A stretch of DNA of 16,668 nt from CAZOOM01 sp964460795. GTDB lineage: Bacteria; Omnitrophota; Omnitrophia; Omnitrophales; Aquincolibacteriaceae. Position 1 is the first letter of the stretch, and the number at the start of each line of letters is the position of its first letter. The stretch spans positions 1-16,668 of the forward strand of contig CAYWRU010000069.1 in assembly GCA_964460795.1 (NCBI GenBank). The letters run 5' to 3'. The notes under the pieces were generated by a model. It did no database searches. It was not told the DNA's origin and saw only the letters and a program-made list of their open reading frames with translations. Both the position numbers and the translations under genes were made by a program. Below, piece after piece: positions 7,212 to 14,100 of the stretch.

Positions 7212-9206
7212 TTACTTTTTCTTCAAAACGCTGTCGGTGATGCCTTCTTCAGATTCCAAGCGGCGGATCTCGTCACGATATCGGGCCGCTTTATCAAACT
7301 CCAAAGCGCGAGCTGAGGATTCCATCCGGCTTTTGAGATAAGCCAAGCGGGATTTTAATTCGTACTCCGTGGTTTTCTCATGAACGACTTCCGCCACAAA
7401 CTTTTCCGCCTTTTTCCACTTCTCAATTCCTTCGCGGATTTCTTTGGTAATGGATTGCGGAGTAATCCCGTGAGTTTTATTAAAAGCCAACTGAATGACA
7501 CGGCGGCGCTTCATTTCCTCCATACTTTTTTTCATGGCTTCGGTCTCGTGATCGGCATACATCAAAACTTTTCCGCGCACATGACGAGCTGCCCGGCCTG
7601 CAATCTGAATTAAGGAAACTGCGCTGCGTAAAAATCCTTCTTTGTCCGCATCCAAAATAGCCACCAGCGAGACTTCCGGAAGATCCAGTCCTTCACGAAG
7701 CAAATTAACACCAATGATACAGTCGTGTTTTTGCAGTCTGAGATCGCGCAAAATTTCCACGCGCTCAAAGGCATCAAATTCTGAATGAAGATAATGCGCC
7801 TTGATTCCCGCGTCTTTCAGATGACGCGCCAAATCCTCGGCCATTTTTTTCGTGACGGTGGTGACCAGTGTCCGCTCTTTTATTTTGGCGCGCGCCCTAA
7901 TCTCGCCGATTAAATGATCAATCTGGAATTCGGTTTTACAAACTTCCACTTCCGGATCAATCAGGCCGGTCGGACGAATAATCTGCTCTACAATTTGATT
8001 CGCGCGCTCCATTTCATAAGGCCCGGGAGTCGCAGAAACGTAGAGCGCTTGTCCAACCTTAGATTCAAATTCTTGAAATTTCAGCGGACGATTATCAAGC
8101 GCCGAAGGGAGCCGGAATCCGTATTCGACCAGATTTTTTTTGCGGGCCTGATCGCCGTTGAACATGCCGCGGATTTGCGGAAGGCTCTGATGCGATTCAT
8201 CGATCATGACCATAAAATCCTTGGGGAAATAATCGATAAGCGTATACGGCGTAGATCCGGCGGCACGGCCGGACAGATGACGCGAATAATTTTCAACGCC
8301 TGGACAGTAGCCAAGCTCGCGGATCATTTCCAAATCATAACGGGTTCGAGATTCCAAACGCTTGGCCTCAAAATCTTTTCCGGCGGCGATGAGTTCGCGC
8401 ACGCGTCCGGCAAGTTCATCACGAATGGCTTGAAGCGCCGGTTCCAATCGCTCCGGAGGCGTCACAAAATGTTTGGCCGGATAAATGGCGAGCCGGTCGA
8501 GTTCTGAAACTGGACGAAGCGTATCTTTTTCCAAAACTTCGATTTTACAAATCTGATCGCCGTCCACTTCAATCCGATACGGGGTTTCTCCGTAGGAAGG
8601 AAAGACATCGATCCTTCCTCCGCGAACCCGGAATTTCCCGCGCAGCAATTCCGTCTCCACGCGTTCGTACTGAATCCGCACCAAGGATTCCAAAAAAGCG
8701 TCACGCTGGAAAGCGCCGCCTTTTTCAATTTGAACCAGCATGCCCTGCCAATCTTCAGGCGAACCTAAACCATAAATGCAGGAAACGCTGGAAACAATAA
8801 TCGTATCGCGGCGGGAAAGCACCGAGCTGGTGGCTGACAGCCGCAACCGGTCCAGGTCATCATTAATAGAAGCGTCTTTTTCAATATAGGTATCAGAATG
8901 AGGGATATAAGCCTCAGGCTGATAATAATCATAATAGGAAACAAAATACTCAACGGCATTGTGAGGAAAAAATTCTTTAAGCTCGGAGTAGAGCTGAGCG
9001 GCAAGCGTTTTATTGTGGGACATCACAAGCACCGGACGGTCGAGCGCGGCAATCACATGCGCCATGGTGAAGGTTTTCCCGGATCCGGTCACGCCAAGCA
9101 GAACTTGCTCTTTCAATCCGGACTGAAATCCCGCAATCAATTTCTTGATCGCTTCCGGCTGATCGCCCTGCGGTTTAAATGGGGAAACAAGTTTGAAAAG
9201 GCTCAT
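7212..9206 (-). CDS. uvrB: UvrABC excinuclease subunit B
   Basis: DNA-damage recognition helicase-like subunit of nucleotide excision repair; it is loaded by UvrA and recruits UvrC for incision. The 664-residue product is of normal length and complete. Walker A is GVTGSGKT (residues 38-45). The beta-hairpin that inserts between DNA strands is rich in Tyr (YYDYYQPEAYIP, about 91-102). The DEAD-type motif is MIDESHQS, followed by helicase motifs including GVNLLREGLDLPEVSLV and QIAGRAARH. The C-terminal UVR domain (about 625-658) that contacts UvrC is present. The ATG at 9206 gives the standard N-terminus FKLVSPFKPQGDQPEAI. The promoter must lie in or beyond the 7-bp array upstream (9214-9335); only a weak GTGACA-type -35 candidate was seen there. 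uvrA and uvrC are not in the window. Confidence 0.98.
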   Translation of the reverse strand: MSLFKLVSPFKPQGDQPEAIKKLIAGFQSGLKEQVLLGVTGSGKTFTMAHVIAALDRPVLVMSHNKTLAAQLYSELKEFFPHNAVEYFVSYYDYYQPEAYIPHSDTYIEKDASINDDLDRLRLSATSSVLSRRDTIIVSSVSCIYGLGSPEDWQGMLVQIEKGGAFQRDAFLESLVRIQYERVETELLRGKFRVRGGRIDVFPSYGETPYRIEVDGDQICKIEVLEKDTLRPVSELDRLAIYPAKHFVTPPERLEPALQAIRDELAGRVRELIAAGKDFEAKRLESRTRYDLEMIRELGYCPGVENYSRHLSGRAAGSTPYTLIDYFPKDFMVMIDESHQSLPQIRGMFNGDQARKKNLVEYGFRLPSALDNRPLKFQEFESKVGQALYVSATPGPYEMERANQIVEQIIRPTGLIDPEVEVCKTEFQIDHLIGEIRARAKIKERTLVTTVTKKMAEDLARHLKDAGIKAHYLHSEFDAFERVEILRDLRLQKHDCIIGVNLLREGLDLPEVSLVAILDADKEGFLRSAVSLIQIAGRAARHVRGKVLMYADHETEAMKKSMEEMKRRRVIQLAFNKTHGITPQSITKEIREGIEKWKKAEKFVAEVVHEKTTEYELKSRLAYLKSRMESSARALEFDKAARYRDEIRRLESEEGITDSVLKKK

Positions 9207-9213
9207 GGCTTAT

Positions 9214-9335
9214 AAAGGGATAGGGGGTAGGGGATAAGGGGTAGGTCACAAGGGGGCATAAGAATTGAAATATCTATTTGATTTCGCTTTGTCACTGGCT
9301 CTCTTATCCCCTATCCCTTACCCCTTATCCCTTTT
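9214..9335. repeat. Inverted array of TAGGGG-type 7-bp units between nadC and uvrB
   Basis: The left arm reads AAAGGGA, TAGGGGG, TAGGGGA, TAAGGGG (9214-9241). The right arm reads CTCTTAT, CCCCTAT, CCCTTAC, CCCTTAT, CCCTTTT (9301-9335). The arms are mutual reverse complements with about one mismatch per unit, around an AT-rich centre of about 55 bp. The array fills the space between the nadC stop and the uvrB start, so it probably ends one transcript and lies in the leader or promoter of the next. Confidence 0.88.
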
Positions 9336-9336
9336 T

Positions 9337-10152
9337 TCATATGACAAGTAACGACAAATCAATCGACGGCGCCGAATGCGTCAAAGCCCCGATAGAAATC
9401 CGGTCCACGCCGGTCTTGGCATAGGCTGCCGCATTCTTTAAAGTAATTCCTCCCGAGGCCTCAAGCTGGACACGCGGATCCAGACTGCGCGCTAACCGAA
9501 CGGCTCGTTTTAAATCCTGGGGCGGAATATTATCGAAAAGAATCACGCGAGGCTTGAATGATATAGCCTGTAAAAGCTCTCGGAAATCACGAACTTCAAT
9601 GATAAATCGGCGAGGAATTTTTTTTAGATTTTTAAGATCTCCGAAAAGCTTGTGGTTTTCTTTGACAAAAACTTCGTCAAAAAGTCCGGCCCTATGATTC
9701 ATACCGCCGCCGGCACGCACTGCAGCCTTTTCTAATTCACGCCAAAGCGGAGTGGTTTTTCGCGTATCTAAAATATCCACGCCGTAAGGAGCAGCGATCT
9801 GGACAAATGAGGCCGTTAAGGTGGCAATGCCGCAAAGCCGCGCCAGCAAATTCAGAGCGGTGCGTTCTGCGGCTAAAATCGCGCGCAAAGAACCTCGGAC
9901 TTCTAAAAGCGTTTGCCCCGCTCGAAATGCCTTTCCATCTTTAATGTGAAATTTGATCCGGCATTGTACGTCTATACTTCGAAAGAGAACCTGCGCCGTT
10001 TCTTCACCGTAAAAAATTCCAGGGCTCTTGGCAAGAATTTTGGCATGCGCTTGGATCGTACGAGGAATTAAAAGATGGGAAGTCACGTCTCCGCGGCCCA
10101 CATCTTCCTGAAGCGCCTGTTTTAAAAAAGACTGAGTTTGTCTTGAAATCAT
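9337..10152 (-). CDS. nadC: Nicotinate-nucleotide pyrophosphorylase (quinolinate phosphoribosyltransferase)
   Basis: Converts quinolinate and PRPP to nicotinate mononucleotide, CO2 and PPi in de novo NAD synthesis. Family signatures are present: EDVGRGDVTSHLL near the N-terminus, ERTALNLLARLCGIAT, ILDTRKTTPLWRELEKAAVR, GGGMNHRAGLFDEVFVKENH, and the C-terminal strands VILFDNI, QLEASGGI and GVDRISIGALTHS that shape the phosphate site. I start it at the ATG at 10152 (271 residues, MISRQTQSFL), which matches the usual length. An in-frame ATG at 10179 would add nine residues encoded by the 7-bp repeats at 10167-10201 and is unlikely. No strong Shine-Dalgarno or promoter is evident upstream. nadA and nadB are absent from the window. 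Confidence 0.95.
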   Translation of the reverse strand: MISRQTQSFLKQALQEDVGRGDVTSHLLIPRTIQAHAKILAKSPGIFYGEETAQVLFRSIDVQCRIKFHIKDGKAFRAGQTLLEVRGSLRAILAAERTALNLLARLCGIATLTASFVQIAAPYGVDILDTRKTTPLWRELEKAAVRAGGGMNHRAGLFDEVFVKENHKLFGDLKNLKKIPRRFIIEVRDFRELLQAISFKPRVILFDNIPPQDLKRAVRLARSLDPRVQLEASGGITLKNAAAYAKTGVDRISIGALTHSAPSIDLSLLVI

Positions 10153-10166
10153 ATTCAACGCTCGTT

Positions 10167-10412
10167 GTACACAGTACACAGTCTATAGTGCATACTACAC
10201 CGTTTCATAAGTTTTCGACCCAGTTTTTTCCTATCATCCCCGCATGGTTTAGGCGGGGATCTATAGATTCCCGATCCGCCACAAAGCGGACGGATTCGTC
10301 CTCTGGCGAACAACAGTATTCGGGAATGACAAACCTGGCTAAAAACTTATGAAGCGCTGTAGTAGCTACCCCTTTTGCAGAATGGCTATGTATTCTGTGT
10401 ACTCTGTATTAT
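10167..10412. repeat. Composite nested palindromic element
   Basis: The outer left array reads GTACACA, GTACACA, GTCTATA, GTGCATA, CTACACC (10167-10201). The outer right array (10389-10409) reads TGTATTC, TGTGTAC, TCTGTAT and is partly complementary. Next inside is a perfect 12-bp pair, TTCATAAGTTTT (10204-10215) and AAAACTTATGAA (10342-10353). Innermost are ATCCCCGC / GCGGGGAT (10236-10243 / 10253-10260) and ATTCCCGA / TCGGGAAT (10267-10274 / 10320-10327). The layering looks like one palindrome inserted into another. No transposase or clear target duplication is visible. Confidence 0.8.
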
Positions 10413-10516
10413 GACTATCTTTATTAAAGCTTCTCTGTTATTGATCCGTTTATTGTAGGGATGTCCTCTTCCAACCTCAAGGGATTCCTGCGAGGAAAGA
10501 GGAGAACCATCGGAAG

Positions 10517-10580
10517 TCTGAAAACTGACGTAGAGAGCAAAGATTCATCTTTCAGAAACTCTTCTCTCTCTACTCTCTAC
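10517..10580. repeat. Inverted repeat with TCTCTAC 7-bp units
   Basis: GTAGAGAG (10530-10537) pairs with CTCTCTAC, which occurs twice in 7-bp register (10566-10573 and 10573-10580). TCTGAAA (10517-10523) pairs with TTTCAGA (10550-10556). It lies immediately upstream of the ribosome site of the plus-strand gene at 10613, so it may be in that gene's leader. Confidence 0.65.
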
Positions 10581-10600
10581 TTTCAAATAAAAAACTAACG

Positions 10601-10605
10601 AGGAG
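10601..10605 (+). promoter_or_regulatory. Ribosome binding site deciding a GTG start
   Basis: AGGAG ends 7 nt before the GTG at 10613. The GTG opens directly into a signal peptide, which supports this non-ATG start. Confidence 0.8.
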
Positions 10606-10612
10606 ATCTCCC

Positions 10613-11002
10613 GTGATCAAAAAAATAAGTCTGTTTTTGATTTTTGCTTTGCTCATCACGGCCATGCCCATGGCTGCTTTTGCGGATGAAGGGGCCGGTC
10701 AATGCAAATCAGGCTGCTTCAAGGCATGCTGTTTTAAAGCGAGTTCATGGACCACGGAAGAAGGCTATGGAAATAAAATTTTACAGAAATTTTATTTCGG
10801 AGCCAAAAATACCCTGGCCGGCTGGACCCAGATCATTTCCCAGCCTGAGCAGGCCATCAAAGAAAAAACCTGCGTCATTTCAGGAATTGGCAAGGGTCTT
10901 GTGCATGCGGTGATTGATACCGTAGGCGGCGTTCTGCATATCGTGACGTTCCCGATTCCGCAGATCGATGTCCCACTTCCGCACGGCGGAGTTCAGCTGT
11001 AA
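10613..11002 (+). CDS. Small exported protein, resembles the exosortase-associated TIGR04073 family
   Basis: A 129-residue protein and the only plus-strand gene here. Residues 1-24 form a clear signal peptide (MIKK, hydrophobic core, AFA then DE). A Cys-rich patch follows (Cys31, 35, 39, 40). The mature part, with GNKILQKFYFGAKNTLAGW, GIGKGLVHAVIDTVGGVLHIV and the terminal TFPIP at about 112-116, matches my recollection of the TIGR04073 family of small proteins found in genomes with exosortase systems. The function of that family is unknown, and the assignment is from memory of its pattern. No PEP-CTERM tail or exosortase gene is visible in the window. It converges on the giant gene, with an inverted 7-bp array between the two stops. 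Confidence 0.8.
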   Translation: MIKKISLFLIFALLITAMPMAAFADEGAGQCKSGCFKACCFKASSWTTEEGYGNKILQKFYFGAKNTLAGWTQIISQPEQAIKEKTCVISGIGKGLVHAVIDTVGGVLHIVTFPIPQIDVPLPHGGVQL

Positions 11003-11007
11003 GACAT

Positions 11008-11128
11008 AAATTCGAAGCACGAATTTCGAAATTCGAAACAATCTCGAAATTCAAATTTCAAATGTTTCAAACATTTGGATTTAATATTTTGGATTTGTTT
11101 CGGATTTCGTGCTTCGGATTTCGAATTT
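11008..11128. repeat. Inverted 7-bp word array between convergent genes
   Basis: The left arm reads AAATTCG, AAGCACG, AATTTCG, AAATTCG, AAACAAT (11008-11042). The right arm, on the minus strand from 11128, reads AAATTCG, AAATCCG, AAGCACG, AAATCCG, AAACAAA (to 11094). The two differ by gain or loss of whole 7-bp words. The centre is a small palindrome, ATGTTT-C-AAACAT. It fills the gap between the stops of the two convergent genes and would form a hairpin in either transcript, so a bidirectional terminator role is plausible. Confidence 0.87.
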
Positions 11129-11130
11129 GA

Positions 11131-14100
11131 CTAAGCAGCTCTTGAAAACGCAAGTGCATTCGAGAATTTAGTTTCCCAGTTTGTCAAAATTCCTGCTTCA
11201 TCCGTTACATAAAATCGATTTTGTCCATCCACCGCAAAATAAACCGGCCGCCAATCTGCTCCGCGCTGTAAAATCTCCGCATCCTTCAGCGCCTGCGACA
11301 ATGTCCCAGCCCGAGCACCCGACTGACGAATGCGAAGCAGTCCAGGGACTGTCCCTTGCGTCAAGTATCCTTCGCTCGACAACTCAACCACCTCGCCCTG
11401 AAAATTTCTAAGTTTCTGTAACACCTGCGGCGCAACATCATGATGCGGAAATGCGGCTCTATCGTCCAATAATGAGTCGCCCCTTCGCCCTTGAGACCTT
11501 ATAGCGTATAAGCTATAAGGCCCAGAACCCGTCACCACAAGACGGCCCTTGGATTTGGCGGCTTGTTCATCGAATAACTTTCCGAGCGGATCTGTTCGAT
11601 CGGTGTTCGTCATGACTATTTTGAAACCCTTCGGACCTTTTCGCGCCAAATAAAAAAGCTCCTTGATCTGCGCATCCGAAAAATTCTTCCGCACATCCTC
11701 GAAATCTACCACCACCCGCTGATGCTGTACCGCGTTCTGCGTACTGCGTACTGCGCGAACCGGATTCAGAGCCGGCAATCGGTTAAAAGGCGCAGAGGAT
11801 TCATTTAAATTCAGGTTAGCCTCGCTCGAAGCTAAAGCCCGCTGATTCTTCCGCGCCTCGGAGCGGCCATCGCTCACCAAAGCGATGCCGCGTTTATCCG
11901 CCTTCTTTATGGCGGAACTGTGCCCAATGCTACCCGCGTTGGGTGCGGAGCGCCTGCCCATCTTTTCTTTGATCTGTCTTATTTCCGAACGCCGATGCCC
12001 GCTTGTCCGCCGTAGCATTAGCGAAGGAGGCTCCCCTAATTCGGCGCCTGGCACTTTTTGCAGCTCAAGCAAAAGGATGTGTTCTGAATCAATCCGCCTG
12101 GCATATTCACGAAAACCAACCTCCTGAAGAAAGTCCTGCCCTTGTCTTCCATAGGCATGATGGATGATACTCCAGCCATTTTTTTGTAAGATTTGACTTA
12201 ATTGATTTACCGCACCCTGCTCTATATTCATTCGAACCAAAAATCTGACGCCAGGCACTGCCGTTTTTGCAATTTCCATAAAAATTCTTTTAAATTCCTC
12301 ACTCGGCAGCTCACGAAATCTTTCTATCGCCAGATTATGCGGCGTCGGATTAAGCGGACCTTCATACTTTTTGCCAAAACGGGGAGCATCGAATACATAA
12401 AAATCTGCATGCGGAATGTCCCGCAAATGCAGCTTCAAAAGGCTTGAATGTTCTGAGTGCTTAATTTTAGCTTCTCCGGCCATCGCTTGCGCCTCAACAT
12501 TCATAAGTTCAATGAGAGAATTGCCCACCAGGTGCACTTCTTTAGCTCCGAGATTCCAAAGCTCTTCTGTCAAAAACCCAGGTCCGGGATGGATCACCGC
12601 AACGCTCCTCCCCTGAATAGGAGTAGGCTCCTGTTGCTTTAGGTCACGCAATGCCTGTACCGTAGCGGCCGCATGATTGCTGTCGGGGAAAATGGTTGGG
12701 AAACGAATTCCTTCTTCTCTTGTGGTAAATACATTTCCTGCGATTGGATTCGCAAAACCAGTCCAAGTGGCGATCATTATTGCCCCCGGATGGACCTTGT
12801 GGTGCTTCATCACAAAATTCGCCAATGGTTCGAGTATGTTTTCATCTCTAGTCTGAGAGCCAAAAAGACCTTTGTGCCCAGCATAGAGAAGCGGATAATA
12901 AACCACTCGTTCTTGTCCCCATAATTTTACAAAATGAGGCCACACGACCGCTGCAGGTAAATTTTCGTAGGTCAAAAGATACGCCTGTTCATGGTCTTTG
13001 AATTTTTTTCCCACTTCCTGATAAGCAAATTCGCTCATCACCTCATTTGGAGTCATGATCTCTTCAAGACTTCGATATACCTCGTTTTTTAATGCCTGCC
13101 CTTTCAAACCCAAAACTTCATGCTGAGCCAGTCCGATTCTCCCCCATTCCCCTTCCAAGGATTCGATCGTAGCTTGTCCTGGATCAATCCCAAAAGCTCT
13201 TAAAAAATGCCAAATTGGCATTGCTTGTTTAATATCAAGCTTAGCGTCAAGCCTTAATTCCGAGCGAACACGATCTAAATCTTGTGTAGCCTTCGTCTTT
13301 TCCCGCATCTCGCTACGCCGGGTTTCTGAGCGCTTCCCGTTCCCTGAACCAATGCCTGGCACCGTTTCTTTAGCGCTCAACACTTTTTGCTGCTTTTTTC
13401 GATCGTAAATTTTTTTGGAAATCCGTCTCCAGATCGCAATGGGGCTGAAGCCTAAAAGCAGCCGTGTGACAAGCGCAATGATTCCGCCATGCAAAAGGGC
13501 AGGTTCAAGAATGTCCGGACCGCGCTTCATCAACAGCTCAAAGGCGGTACTAAAAACCAGAATGAGCTCCATATCTAAAAAAACAAGAAGCCCGCCGTAT
13601 ACATTCCAAGCATGGGCTGAATGATAAAAACGGAACAAGAAAGTCTTCCTCTCCAGCAGATCTTTTAATTTAAAAAGGATCGGAAGGTCATAATAAAAAC
13701 TTGTCGTGGAAACGGTCGCAAAACCGCGGACCTGGTCATAAGGATTTTCCACGGCGTGCCATCCAAACTTTTCAGCCGGAATATAGGCGCCCTCATTTTC
13801 CAGATCAGGCCCGCAAGTGTACGTGATGAATAATTTTTTAGGCGCGGTTTCTTCGGTCCATTCGCTGACTTCCCACTCCTTGACTTCCCGGTCCCTGGCC
13901 ATCCAAGAGTTCCAAGTCCCGTGCCCAGCCACTGCCAAATATTGAATTTCAGGATTTTGCAGCGCCTTCTGTAAATCCTCTGAAGTTGTATTTTTAATAA
14001 CTCGCAAAGAAAAACCCTTTAATTTCCAATACCACTTCACGATAAATAACCACCGGGCTAATGCTCTTGTCACCTCTTCAGTCGAAACTAAAAGCACCAT

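Larger units (their letters stand above)
10153..10612. other. 460-bp divergent intergenic region dominated by nested palindromes
   Basis: No credible coding sequence. It holds, from the outside in, 7-bp unit arrays (10167-10201 and 10385-10412), a perfect 12-bp inverted repeat (10204-10215 / 10342-10353) and two inner palindromes (10236-10260, 10267-10327). A separate inverted array occupies 10517-10580. The stretch 10420-10515 shows only an imperfect CCTCTTCC / GGAAAGAGG hairpin (about 10465-10502). Promoters for nadC and for the plus-strand gene must lie here, but I found no convincing pair of boxes for either. Confidence 0.6.

Noticed and set aside
9245..9300. uvrB promoter (GTGACA with TATTTC about 17 bp on, minus strand)
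   Set aside because: The -35 is 5 of 6, but the -10 is weak and the sequence is AT-rich, so a chance match is likely.
9214..9335. Repeat array considered as a CRISPR
   Set aside because: Units are 7 bp, degenerate and inverted, with no spacers and no cas genes in the window.
10153..10179. Longer nadC beginning at the ATG at 10179
   Set aside because: The nine extra residues are encoded by the GTACACA repeats, and the family N-terminus fits the ATG at 10152.
10375..10412. Promoter for the plus-strand gene (TTGCAG, 17 bp, TGTACT; or TATTAT at 10407-10412)
   Set aside because: The boxes match consensus poorly and lie within a repeat array, so I do not call a promoter.
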